This document shows positions 1 through 7,573 of a stretch of DNA of 64,000 nucleotides, in pieces. Made by a program: the position numbers and the translations under genes. Positions within the stretch are counted from its first letter, which is position 1. Every line of letters begins with the position of its first letter. Origin of the DNA: Rhodospirillum sp. GTDB lineage: Bacteria > Pseudomonadota > Alphaproteobacteria > Rhodospirillales > Rhodospirillaceae. The stretch is taken from NCBI GenBank assembly GCA_021741145.1, contig JAIOYK010000027.1, positions 1-64,000 of the forward strand, read 5' to 3'. A model generated the notes under the pieces. The model was not told where the DNA came from. It did no database searches and saw nothing but the letters and a program-made list of their open reading frames with translations.

Positions 1-23
1 CGCGGGATCCGACGATCCAATGC

Positions 24-56
24 CCTGGTCCCGGGGAGAGTTTCCCCGGGACCAGG
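24..56. promoter_or_regulatory. Perfect 13-bp stem-loop upstream of xoxG
   Basis: Positions 24-36 and 44-56 are perfect reverse complements (CCTGGTCCCGGGG / CCCCGGGACCAGG) around a 7-base loop. No T-run follows on either strand, so a simple intrinsic terminator is unlikely. It lies just before xoxG and presumably just after a dehydrogenase gene outside the window, where it could stabilise a processed mRNA end or cause partial termination. The structure is seen directly; the role is inferred. Confidence 0.55.
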
Positions 57-140
57 TCGATCCCCCGGAAGAGGGAGGGGCGCGCCGATTCAGCCTCCGT
101 GTCCCTCCGCCCTGGCCACCTTGGACGGATATTCAAGATC

Positions 141-683
141 ATGACCGATACGTTTAAAGCCCTTCTTCTTGCTTGCCTCTTGTCTTCGGGGGCGTTGACT
201 TCGGCCGCTTTCGCCCAGGATGCGACGGAAGATCCCGCGCCGGACAACATCACGGCGGCGTACAAGGAAGGGGGCCGTTATTTTACCGACGACGGCGTTC
301 CCACGTATAATATCCAGGACGATGGGACCATCGACTGGGCGACCTATTCCGGCTTCCGGCGGTACCATTCCGAATGCCACGTTTGCCATGGACCCGAGGG
401 CATGGGCTCTTCCTACGCGCCGGCCCTCAAGGACTCCGCCCTCCGCATGGACTACTACGACTTCATCGACGTGGTGACCAATGGGCGTCAGAAAGTGAGC
501 GCCGCCGAGAACAGCGTTATGCCGTCCTTTGGCACGAACCCGAATGTCATGTGTTTCCTTGACGACATCTATACCTATCTGAAGGCCCGCGGCACCGGGG
601 CCATGCCCCGCGGTCGGCCCGGCGCGAAGGAAAAGAAGCCCAAGGAATTCACCGATGCGGAGAAATCCTGCCTTGGCCGGTAA
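141..683 (+). CDS. xoxG: XoxG-type cytochrome c (methanol metabolism-related c-type cytochrome)
   Basis: Encodes a periplasmic monohaem c-type cytochrome of 180 residues, expected to take electrons from a PQQ alcohol dehydrogenase of the XoxF class. The ATG at 141 is chosen because a clean signal peptide follows (MTDTFKALLLACLLSSG, cleavage near AFAQD); an upstream GTG at 99 would add 14 polar residues. One CHVCH haem motif lies in the middle of the mature protein. The mature protein has four cysteines in all, two of them near the C-terminus, matching the '4-Cys' methanol-related cytochrome family. The C-terminus is rich in Lys and Arg. It is followed closely by the XoxJ-type gene, and the xoxF gene itself is expected just left of the window. 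Family assignment is firm; the physiological partner is inferred. Confidence 0.85.
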   Translation: MTDTFKALLLACLLSSGALTSAAFAQDATEDPAPDNITAAYKEGGRYFTDDGVPTYNIQDDGTIDWATYSGFRRYHSECHVCHGPEGMGSSYAPALKDSALRMDYYDFIDVVTNGRQKVSAAENSVMPSFGTNPNVMCFLDDIYTYLKARGTGAMPRGRPGAKEKKPKEFTDAEKSCLGR

Positions 684-732
684 TCGAAACAGGCCGGGCG
701 AGGGCGCCCAAGCGGGTCCGGTGGGGCGGCGG

Positions 733-1599
733 ATGGGTGCGGCCCATCCAACCGTCGCGCTGACCCTTGGCTTGGCCCTGACCCTTGGCTTAGCCCTGGG
801 CGCATCCCTTGGGGGAGAGGCCCAGGCCCAAGAGCGAACGTCCGAACTGGGATCAGAGACGGCTTTTCGGGTCTGCGCCGATCCCGCCAACAAACCGATG
901 TCCTCCGAGGACGGCGCGGGGTTCGAGAACAAGATCGCCGATCTGTTCGCCAAGGAGCTGGATCGACCCGTCCAATACACGTGGTTCCCCATGGCCACGG
1001 GCTTCCTGCGCAAAACCCTGCTGGACAATCGCTGCGACGTGATCATCGGCTATATTCAGCTTGGTGAACAGGTCCTGAACACCAATCACTATTATACCTC
1101 GGGCTATCTGCTGGTGACGTCCAAGGACGGCCCCCTGGCCGGAGTGACCGCTTTGTCCGATCCAGCGCTCACGGGCAAGAAGCTGGGGGTGATCGCTGGA
1201 AGCGCGCCCGCGAGCCACCTTGTCCGCCATGGCATGATGCGAGACGCCAAGGGCTACGCGTTGTTCGTTGACCGGCGCTACCAGGATCCCTCGGGCGATA
1301 TGCTCGCCGATCTGGAGGCGGGGACCATCGACGGTGCTCTCATGTGGGGTCCGGTTGGTGGACCACTGGTCAAGGCCGGGCATCCGAACCTCAAGATCCA
1401 ACCTCTCCTGTCGGAACCGGGGCAGCCCAAGATGTTCTACCGCATCACCATGGCCGTGCGGCCGGGAGAAAAGGCATGGGCACGCGAACTGAACTCGATC
1501 ATCCGGCGTCACCAGGGGGAAATCGATGCCATCCTGCGGGATGCGGGGGTTCCCCTGCTGGACGACATGGGAACGGGCCTGAAGCCCGAGAAGGGATAG
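733..1599 (+). CDS. xoxJ: XoxJ-like quinoprotein dehydrogenase-associated substrate-binding protein
   Basis: Encodes an exported solute-binding-like protein of 288 residues from the family found beside PQQ methanol/alcohol dehydrogenases (MxaJ/XoxJ). These proteins are thought to help mature or activate the dehydrogenase rather than import a solute. The ATG at 733 is chosen since it is followed directly by a signal sequence ending near AQAQE. An in-frame ATG at 655 lies inside xoxG and would add 26 non-hydrophobic residues. The hydrophobic core of the signal is encoded by two near-identical 18-bp units (760-777 and 778-795). The body shows the family features FRVCADPANKPMS near the mature N-terminus and CDVIIGY in the middle. 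It follows xoxG by about 50 bp, in the usual xoxFGJ order. Confidence 0.82.
   Translation: MGAAHPTVALTLGLALTLGLALGASLGGEAQAQERTSELGSETAFRVCADPANKPMSSEDGAGFENKIADLFAKELDRPVQYTWFPMATGFLRKTLLDNRCDVIIGYIQLGEQVLNTNHYYTSGYLLVTSKDGPLAGVTALSDPALTGKKLGVIAGSAPASHLVRHGMMRDAKGYALFVDRRYQDPSGDMLADLEAGTIDGALMWGPVGGPLVKAGHPNLKIQPLLSEPGQPKMFYRITMAVRPGEKAWARELNSIIRRHQGEIDAILRDAGVPLLDDMGTGLKPEKG
760..795 (+). repeat. 18-bp tandem duplication inside the signal peptide of the XoxJ-like gene
   Basis: Two adjacent 18-bp units, CTGACCCTTGGCTTGGCC and CTGACCCTTGGCTTAGCC, differ at one base and encode LTLGLA twice. They lengthen the hydrophobic core of the signal peptide in frame. This looks like a recent slippage duplication. 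Confidence 0.9.
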
Positions 1600-1610
1600 G
1601 CCGGGGAGGA

Positions 1611-2225
1611 ATGCCCCGGAGGGGGCACCTGTTCCTTCCGCGCCTCGCCCTGGTGTTGTCCGTCACGCTGGTGGGGATCTCGGGCCCGACCTTCGCCGGA
1701 GACCCCGAGCCGGACGGGTACCGCCAGGAGGCCTACCGGGCTCCCGTGCCCGAGACCCTGGCCGGGGCGACGGTTGTTGGCACGGAAGAAGCCCATGCCC
1801 TTTGGGCCGAAGGCCGGACGGCCTTCATCGACGCCCTGCCGCGCACCCCTAAGCCCAAGAACCTGCCCGAAGGTACCCTTTGGCACGAGAAGCCCAGGCT
1901 GTCCATTCCGGGGGCCCTGTGGTTGCCCAATGTGGGCTATGGCAGGCTGGCCGATATCACCGACGCCTATTTTCGGGCGGGCCTGGACAAGGCCACGGGG
2001 GGCGACCGGACCCATCCGGTTCTGTTCTTCTGTCTCGCGGACTGCTGGATGAGTTGGAACGCGGCCCGGCGCGCCACCTTGGACTACGGCTATTCCGCTG
2101 TCTATTGGTACCCCTTGGGCACCGACGGCTGGGCCGAGGCGGGCTATCCGCTGGAAGACACCAAGCCCGAACCGATGCCGGAACAGATCCAAAGCTCTCC
2201 TATTCGACCGGGGCCGGGGCGATGA
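1611..2225 (+). CDS. PQQ-dependent catabolism-associated CXXCW-motif (rhodanese-like) protein
   Basis: Encodes an exported protein of 204 residues from the rhodanese-like family that accompanies PQQ alcohol dehydrogenase clusters; its biochemical role is not established. A hydrophobic signal covers roughly residues 5-28 (cleavage near TFAGD). The signature is FFCLADCWMSWNAA: read literally, three residues (L, A, D) separate the two cysteines before the Trp. The motif lies where a rhodanese would carry its active-site loop. The start at 1611 sits immediately after GGGGAGGA, an unusually short spacing, so a start a few codons downstream cannot be excluded. Its 3' end overlaps the 3' end of the convergent beta-propeller gene by 26 bp. 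Confidence 0.78.
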   Translation: MPRRGHLFLPRLALVLSVTLVGISGPTFAGDPEPDGYRQEAYRAPVPETLAGATVVGTEEAHALWAEGRTAFIDALPRTPKPKNLPEGTLWHEKPRLSIPGALWLPNVGYGRLADITDAYFRAGLDKATGGDRTHPVLFFCLADCWMSWNAARRATLDYGYSAVYWYPLGTDGWAEAGYPLEDTKPEPMPEQIQSSPIRPGPGR

Positions 2226-3177
2226 ACCGTCCAAAGGCCCGCGGACCGTCGCCGGTATCGATCTCTCCCGTGACCTCTAGTCTGGTCGCGTCGATGACGC
2301 TCAGGGTATTGGAAAACCAATTCGTCACATAGACGAACCGTCCGTCGCTGGAGGTGTCGATCCCCTCGGGATATTCGCCCACGTCGATGGTCTTCAGGAC
2401 CACCAGACTCGTCATGTCGAAAATGGTGACGCTATCGTCGTATTGGTTGGTCACGAACCCCTTGCCCTGGGCGAAGGCAACGCCATAGGGCCGTTCCCGG
2501 GTGGGAACCTTGCCCAGGGTCTGGCCCGTCTCGGGATCCACCGCGGTCACCGTGTTATCGGTCACATCCGCTGAGAACAGGCGACCATCGGGTGAAAAGC
2601 GGATGCCGAAAGGATGACCACCGACGGGAATGTCCCTCAGGAAGGCCAGGGTTTCGGCGTCGAACAGGGAGATCCGGTCCATATCCCGATCCGCGGTGGC
2701 CAGAAAACGGCCGTTCATCGAGAGGGCCAGCCCCGTGGGAGGGGACGTGGTCCGGAGGGTGGTGAGGAGATGGAGGGAGTCGGCGTCAATGACCCAGACC
2801 TGGGGGGTGAACCAGTCGGAGACGAAAATCCGTCCCCGGACCGGGTCAATGGCGGCGCCAATGGGACCGCCGTCCAGGGTTAGGCTTTGGACGACGGTTT
2901 CCGTTTCCATGTCCACGGCGCTGACCGTCTTGCTTTCCGCGCCGACCACATAGACCCGCTGGCGCCTTGGATCGACGGCCACCCCGGCGGGAGCGCCGGG
3001 GATGGAGAGCCTTTTGATCTCGCGTTGATCCTCCAGATCAAGCACCGACAGGTCCGAGGAGCTTTGATTGGTGATGAAGGCGAGGTCTCCAGCCCAGGCC
3101 CCCGGGGCGACCATTGCGGCCGCCAGCGGGACGAGTAGTCCCGCCAACGTCCGGGTGGTGAGTCGTCCCGCCAACAT
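2200..3177 (-). CDS. YVTN-type beta-propeller protein
   Basis: Encodes a periplasmic beta-propeller of 325 residues. After a signal peptide (cleavage near GAWAGD), repeats of the form 'SPDGRFVYVTNxxxNTLSVID' recur about every 40 residues, as in the YVTN/NHL proteins linked to PQQ alcohol dehydrogenases. The ATG at 3177 is chosen because it lies just after the stop of the upstream SRPBCC gene (19-bp gap) and is followed by the signal peptide. There is no clear ribosome binding site, so translation may be coupled to the upstream gene. Function is unproven; a structural or chaperone role in dehydrogenase maturation or metal handling is an inference from neighbours. A second member lies at 5269-6258. 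Confidence 0.75.
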   Translation of the reverse strand: MLAGRLTTRTLAGLLVPLAAAMVAPGAWAGDLAFITNQSSSDLSVLDLEDQREIKRLSIPGAPAGVAVDPRRQRVYVVGAESKTVSAVDMETETVVQSLTLDGGPIGAAIDPVRGRIFVSDWFTPQVWVIDADSLHLLTTLRTTSPPTGLALSMNGRFLATADRDMDRISLFDAETLAFLRDIPVGGHPFGIRFSPDGRLFSADVTDNTVTAVDPETGQTLGKVPTRERPYGVAFAQGKGFVTNQYDDSVTIFDMTSLVVLKTIDVGEYPEGIDTSSDGRFVYVTNWFSNTLSVIDATRLEVTGEIDTGDGPRAFGRFIAPAPVE

Positions 3178-3196
3178 TCGGGTCCGGAGGGGGCGA

Positions 3197-3736
3197 TTAC
3201 TGGCCAAACCGCTTCGCCAGGGCGTCGAGACCCGCCTGATAAACACCGGTGACAGCCGCGATGGCGGCCTCGTCGTTCAACTCCGGCGGGGGATCGTTGT
3301 TCGGATAGCCGCGATAAAAGGCGCCTTTCCATTCGATCGTGGAGCCATCGCCATGGGGTTTCACGGACAGATGGCTGGAGTAGTTGGTCACCGGCAGGAC
3401 CTCCACCGCCACATCGGTGATGCGATAGGAATAGCTCATTTTCTCGGGCTGGTATTTGTAGAGAAGCTCGGAAATGGTCGGTCCGCCTTCCTTGCCCAGG
3501 GTCAGGACGCGGGTGGCGTTGACGTCGTTGCCCCCCTCGCCCGTGTTGGAAAATACCGCGGGATGCCAGGACATGTCCTGGAAGTTCCCGATCACACCCC
3601 AAACCTCCGCCGGCGGAGCCGCCACATCCACGGAAAGCTCGAGTTTCTGACGGGACGGGCCATGGGCCTGGGCTAGCGAGGCCGGCACCATCAGGAGCAG
3701 AAGCGCGACCCATAAGGGACGAAGAAATGACCGCAT
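3197..3736 (-). CDS. Exported SRPBCC-fold protein, MxaD-like
   Basis: Encodes a 179-residue periplasmic protein of the START/SRPBCC superfamily. A signal peptide ends near LAQAHG. The fold signature follows: a beta strand with 'VDVAAPPAEVWGVIGNF', a central GG loop, and a C-terminal amphipathic helix. Among methylotrophs the exported SRPBCC protein MxaD is encoded in methanol dehydrogenase clusters and is reported to assist interaction between dehydrogenase and cytochrome. This gene is the likely counterpart in a Xox locus. It is the first gene of a minus-strand pair with the beta-propeller gene and is divergent from the binding-protein gene at 4061, sharing a 324-bp intergenic region. Confidence 0.72.
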   Translation of the reverse strand: MRSFLRPLWVALLLLMVPASLAQAHGPSRQKLELSVDVAAPPAEVWGVIGNFQDMSWHPAVFSNTGEGGNDVNATRVLTLGKEGGPTISELLYKYQPEKMSYSYRITDVAVEVLPVTNYSSHLSVKPHGDGSTIEWKGAFYRGYPNNDPPPELNDEAAIAAVTGVYQAGLDALAKRFGQ

Positions 3737-4060
3737 GAGTGAACCCTTTTTCTTGAACGATGTGTCCTCGGGCGGCGCTTTCGACCGGGTTGGTCCCGGT
3801 TCCGAGGGAGTCTCTCCGCCTGTCTAGAGTTTAGGAGTTCCCAAGGCTCGGAAAAACCGCGCCTTAAGTCGGGGTTTTCTACGGTCTCTCCTTTACTTAC
3901 GCTATCGCCCCAAGTGGGGCTGTAATTGAGAAAATGAATTCTGGCCGAGCGGATCTCTTTCTTAATTTTTCTTAGAAAAGCGATTTTGACCGGCCAATGG
4001 AGACTCGGGAATAGTCCTAGCGGTCCTGAAGGAAAGAAAGAAAAACCTGGGGAGGGATCC
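3737..4060. promoter_or_regulatory. Divergent promoter region of the SRPBCC and PQQ-ABC genes
   Basis: This 324-bp gap is clearly more AT-rich than its surroundings. It contains a GCCCC-AAGT-GGGGC hairpin (3907-3920) and the promoter box at 3961-3993 described separately. No credible coding frame was seen in it. Confidence 0.7.
3961..3993 (+). promoter_or_regulatory. Promoter box shared with pqqA (copy A)
   Basis: CTTAATTTTTCTTAGAA (3961-3977), six unrelated bases, then TTTTGACCGG (3984-3993). The same two blocks with the same 6-base spacing occur before pqqA at 13969-14001. TTGACC (3986-3991) fits a -35 element, with AATAGT (4010-4015) 18 bases downstream as a possible -10. The upstream block contains the palindrome TTCT-T-AGAA, suitable for an activator just upstream of -35. 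Sequence identity is seen; the activator role is inferred. Confidence 0.7.
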
Positions 4061-5272
4061 GTGAGAATTTTTGGTCCATGCAAACTTACCATTTTGGCAT
4101 GTTTCGCCTTGTCGTTCTGTGCTGGTCTGGCGGTGGAAGCCCGGGCGGTGGAAGTGAAAGCCGCCGTGATCCGGGTCGATAACAAGGGGCTTTTGCCGAT
4201 CTCCCGTCTGGACCTGCCCCCCGATGACCTGGGGTTCGCGGGCGCCGTTCTGGCGACGGAGGACAATCAGACCACCGGGAAATTCCTGGGCTTCGACTTC
4301 CAGACCGAGACTCTCGCGGTGACGGCGGAGGCGGCGCCCGGCGCCATCGCCGACCTGCGGGCTCGGGGCGTGGCGCTGATCGTGCTGCTGGCCAATGGGG
4401 AGGAGACCCTGGCCATGGCCGACGCGGCGGGCCCCGACGCCCTGGTCCTCAATGCCCGCGCCCGGGACGACCGGCTGCGGGAGGAGGATTGCCGGGCCAA
4501 TCTGCTGCACGTGGCTCCGACCCGGTCCATGCTGACCGACGGTCTCATGCAATTCCTGATGTGGAAAAAATGGACCCGGCTGTTCCTGATCCACGGCTCT
4601 CACCCCGAGGATGCTCTGCTGGCCGAGGCCTATCGACATTCGGCCCGGAAGTTCGGTGCCAAGATCGTCGAGGAGCGGGAGTTCACCGACCGGGGGGGCG
4701 CTCGGGTCAGTGACTCCGGCCATGTTCTCGTGCAACGCCAGATTCCCGTCTTCACCCAAGGGGCCGAGGATCACGATGTGGTCCTGGCCGCGGATGAGTC
4801 CGATGTCTTCGCGCCCTATCTGCCCTATCACACCTGGGACGCCCGACCCGTGGTCGGCTCCGCTGGGCTGCGGCCGGTCAGTTGGCACGCGGCGATGGAA
4901 TCCTGGGGCGCGACCCAGTTTCAGGGGCGCTTCGAGCGGATCAGTGGCCGTCCCATGCGGGAGGAGGACTACCAGGCCTGGCTGGCCCTGCGGGTCATCG
5001 GCGAAGCCGTGTCGCGCACGGGCAAGGCGGATCCGGCGAGTCTGCGGGCCTATGCCCTCTCCGATGCCTTTGAACTGGCCGCCTTCAAGGGGCAAAAGCT
5101 GACCTTCCGGACCTGGAATGGCCAAATGCGCCAGCCGATCCTCCTGAGTGACCGGACGCTCACCGTCTCGGTCTCCCCCCAGGAGGGCTTTTTGCACCAG
5201 TCGAACCTGCTCGACACCCTGGGACGGGACCGTCCTGAAACCGCCTGCACAGCCTTTGGAGACATACAATGA
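4061..5272 (+). CDS. PQQ-dependent alcohol dehydrogenase-associated ABC substrate-binding protein
   Basis: Encodes a 403-residue exported protein of the type I periplasmic-binding fold (branched-chain amino acid receptor-like), in the family encoded with PQQ alcohol dehydrogenases and Ped-type ABC systems. The GTG at 4061 is chosen because GGGGAGGG lies 4-5 bases upstream and a signal peptide follows (cleavage near VEARAVE). The next gene starts at 5269 with an ATGA overlap, so the two are translationally coupled. Substrate is unknown. By analogy with the lanthanide-uptake (lut) cluster of Methylobacterium, where a similar gene set occurs, a metal or metallophore role is possible but not shown by the sequence. 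Confidence 0.78.
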   Translation: MRIFGPCKLTILACFALSFCAGLAVEARAVEVKAAVIRVDNKGLLPISRLDLPPDDLGFAGAVLATEDNQTTGKFLGFDFQTETLAVTAEAAPGAIADLRARGVALIVLLANGEETLAMADAAGPDALVLNARARDDRLREEDCRANLLHVAPTRSMLTDGLMQFLMWKKWTRLFLIHGSHPEDALLAEAYRHSARKFGAKIVEEREFTDRGGARVSDSGHVLVQRQIPVFTQGAEDHDVVLAADESDVFAPYLPYHTWDARPVVGSAGLRPVSWHAAMESWGATQFQGRFERISGRPMREEDYQAWLALRVIGEAVSRTGKADPASLRAYALSDAFELAAFKGQKLTFRTWNGQMRQPILLSDRTLTVSVSPQEGFLHQSNLLDTLGRDRPETACTAFGDIQ

Positions 5273-6258
5273 CACGCTTCGGCAAGATGGTCCCCGCCGC
5301 CCTGGCTCTGACCGGCCTGGCTTTCACGGCTTCCAACGCCTGGGCCAACAAGGTTTTTGTCAGCAACGAACGGGACAATACCGTTACCGTCCTGGACAGC
5401 GAGTCCTGGGAGGTCGTCGATACCTTCGCCGTGGGCAACCGGCCCCGGGGTATCACCATGAGTCCCGACGGGACGCGGCTGTACGTCTGCGCCTCCGACG
5501 ACGATACGGTGCAGATCTTCGATCCGGCGACCTATGCGCTGATTGGGACCCTGCCTTCGGGTCCGGATCCGGAGTTGTTCGTACTCTCCGCTTTGGGCAA
5601 TCCCCTCTACATCTCCAACGAGGACGATAACCTCGTCACCGTTGTCGACGTGAACACTCGGGAGGTCCTGGCCGAGGTCCCCGTCGGCGTGGAGCCGGAG
5701 GGCATGGCGCTCTCGCCCGACGGGACCATCCTGATCAATACCTCCGAAACGACCAACATGGCGCATTTCATCGACACCAGCAGCTATGAGATCGTCCACA
5801 ACGTTTTGGTGGATGCCCGACCCCGCTACGCCGAATTCAACCACGCGGCCACGAAACTCTATGTTTCGGCCGAGGTGGGGGGGACGGTGTCGGTGATTGA
5901 CCTGACCCAGGCGGAACCGTCGGTGGCGAAGAAGATCACCTTCGAGGTCCCCGGGGTGACCGCGGAGTGGTTGCAGCCGGTGGGGGTCCGGGTCACCGAC
6001 GATGATTCCAAGGTCTTCGTGGCCTTGGGGCCGGCGAACCGGGTTGCCGTGATCGACGGGAAAACCGACGAGGTGAGCGACTATCTGATGGTGGGGCAAC
6101 GGGTCTGGCAAATGGCCTTCACGCCCGGCGAAAAATACTTGGTCACGACCAATGGCAATTCCAACGACGTCAGCATCATCGATGTGGCGGATAACAAGGT
6201 CATCAAGTCCGTTCAGGTGGGGCAACAGCCCTGGGGTGTGGTTGTCGCTCCCAACTGA
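5269..6258 (+). CDS. PQQ-dependent catabolism-associated beta-propeller protein
   Basis: Encodes a 329-residue exported YVTN beta-propeller. A signal peptide ends at NAWANK. Blades with 'VGNRPRGITMSPDGTRLYV' and 'VGQQPWGVVVAPN' motifs follow, with about seven repeats to the C-terminus. The start overlaps the stop of the binding-protein gene (ATGA). It is a paralogue of the product of 2200-3177 but longer and more regular. Placement between a PQQ-associated binding protein and an ABC importer suggests a periplasmic accessory role; no catalytic motif is visible. Confidence 0.78.
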   Translation: MTRFGKMVPAALALTGLAFTASNAWANKVFVSNERDNTVTVLDSESWEVVDTFAVGNRPRGITMSPDGTRLYVCASDDDTVQIFDPATYALIGTLPSGPDPELFVLSALGNPLYISNEDDNLVTVVDVNTREVLAEVPVGVEPEGMALSPDGTILINTSETTNMAHFIDTSSYEIVHNVLVDARPRYAEFNHAATKLYVSAEVGGTVSVIDLTQAEPSVAKKITFEVPGVTAEWLQPVGVRVTDDDSKVFVALGPANRVAVIDGKTDEVSDYLMVGQRVWQMAFTPGEKYLVTTNGNSNDVSIIDVADNKVIKSVQVGQQPWGVVVAPN

Positions 6259-6601
6259 GGAGGGGGCGGGACTGTTCAAGTCGTCATTTCCGCTCAGACG
6301 GTGGAGGATGCGCGGATCTTTATTTGTTGTTTGGAATTTTTAATTTCGTCGTTCCCGTGAAAACGGGACTCCAGAGTGGGAACCGGTGACGGGCGCGATC
6401 GACGTGATGGGCGCGCATTTCACCGATGACACCGAATCAACCCTGGATCCCCGCCTACGCGGGGAGGACGAAGTGAACATGAGGAAGTGAATATACGGTC
6501 AGAGATACGAGCGTCCCTTAGCGTTGGGGTGGGGATGACGGCCATCTAAGAAAAGCGCTCCCAGGAACGCGAAAAGCTGGGGCAGGGAGGAGAGAGAGAC
6601 C
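6259..6601. promoter_or_regulatory. Intergenic region with a repeat element and a partial promoter box
   Basis: This 343-bp gap holds a 128-bp MITE-like repeat (6345-6472). At 6545-6557 it carries TCTAAGAAAAGCG, which matches 12 of 13 bases of the corresponding part of the promoter box at 3970-3982, but no TTGACC follows. A strong ribosome binding site (GGGAGGAGAGA) precedes the next gene. No coding frame is supported. Confidence 0.55.
6345..6472. repeat. MITE-like dispersed repeat, copy 1 (128 bp)
   Basis: The element begins TTCGTCGTTCCCG and ends CGGGGAGGACGAA, giving imperfect terminal inverted repeats, each flanked internally by a small palindrome (GTTCCCGTGAAAACGGGA; CCCCGCCTACGCGGGG). 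The internal block 'TTCACCGATGACACCGAATC' followed by AACCCTGGAT is nearly identical to the second copy at 40244-40372. It is non-coding. Confidence 0.85.
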
Positions 6602-7573
6602 ATGAAAATCACAAGTGGACTGGCGGCCCTGGTTGTTACCCTTGGCGGTGTCTCGGCCGGTTGGGCCGGGGACATGCCCCATCTGCGGGCGGCCATGCTG
6701 AGCGTGGGTACCGTGAATTGGGAACTGTCGACCATCAAGGACAACGGATTTGACCAGAAGAACGGCTTCGTCCTCGATGTCCAGGATTACGCCGACAACG
6801 CCGCCACCAAAATCGCCTTCGAGGGTGGGGCGGCCGACGTCATGGTGTCCGACTGGATCTGGGTCGCGCGCATGCGGGCCGATGGCCATGACTATGTCTT
6901 CATCCCTTATTCCAAGGCGGTCGGCGGTCTGGTGGTCAAGGACGACAGTGGCATCGAAAGCCTGCCCGACCTGGACGGCAAGAAGATCGGCATCGCCGGG
7001 GGACCGCTGGACAAGAGCTGGCTGATCCTGCGCGCCTATGCCCGCAAGCAATACGACTTCGACCTGGCGGGCCGGACCGAACAGGTTTTCGGCGCGCCCC
7101 CGCTGATCTTCAAGGCGGGGCTGGACGGAGAGACCGCCGGGGCCATTAACTTCTGGCATTTCCTGGCCAAGATGAAAGCCAAGGGGATGCATGATCTGGT
7201 CACCGTGACCCAAGCCTCGGAAGCCTTGGGCCTGGATCCGGAAACCCCGCTGCTGGGCTATGTTCTCAAGGGAGACTTCGTCGCCGCCCATCCGGAGGTG
7301 GCCCAGGGGTTGGCCAAGGCATCCCGCGCGGCCAAGGACAGACTGGCCACCGACGACGGCGTCTGGGAGACTCTCCGTCCCTCCATGGGGGCCAAGACCG
7401 ACGCGGACTTCATCGCGCTACGCGATGGCTACCGGGAGGGAATTCCCAGCGCCAAGCCCGTGGACGAGGCCGCCGCCAACCGGTTCCTGTCCCTGATGGC
7501 GGAGTTGGGTGGCGAGAAGCTGGTCGGCAAGGCCAAGACCCTACCCGATGGGGTGTTCCTGTCCCTTGAGTGA
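6602..7573 (+). CDS. SsuA/NMT1-type ABC transporter substrate-binding protein
   Basis: Encodes a 323-residue periplasmic binding protein of the nitrate/sulfonate/taurine (SsuA, NMT1) class. A short signal peptide ends near AGWAGD; the body shows 'VGTVNWELSTIKDNG', 'GGAADVMVSDWIWVARM' and 'LDGKKIGIAGGPLDKSW', typical of this class. The following permease and ATPase complete an importer. The ATG has a strong site (GGGAGGAGAGAG) a few bases upstream. The location inside a PQQ/Xox locus suggests a substrate linked to methanol oxidation rather than sulfonate, but the sequence does not identify it. Confidence 0.75.
   Translation: MKITSGLAALVVTLGGVSAGWAGDMPHLRAAMLSVGTVNWELSTIKDNGFDQKNGFVLDVQDYADNAATKIAFEGGAADVMVSDWIWVARMRADGHDYVFIPYSKAVGGLVVKDDSGIESLPDLDGKKIGIAGGPLDKSWLILRAYARKQYDFDLAGRTEQVFGAPPLIFKAGLDGETAGAINFWHFLAKMKAKGMHDLVTVTQASEALGLDPETPLLGYVLKGDFVAAHPEVAQGLAKASRAAKDRLATDDGVWETLRPSMGAKTDADFIALRDGYREGIPSAKPVDEAAANRFLSLMAELGGEKLVGKAKTLPDGVFLSLE

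Noticed and set aside
24-56. Intrinsic terminator before xoxG
   Set aside because: The stem is excellent but no T-run follows on either strand, so it is listed as a regulatory hairpin instead.
3691-4266. Minus-strand frame spanning the divergent promoter region
   Set aside because: It crosses the AT-rich control region and the promoter box and resembles no protein.
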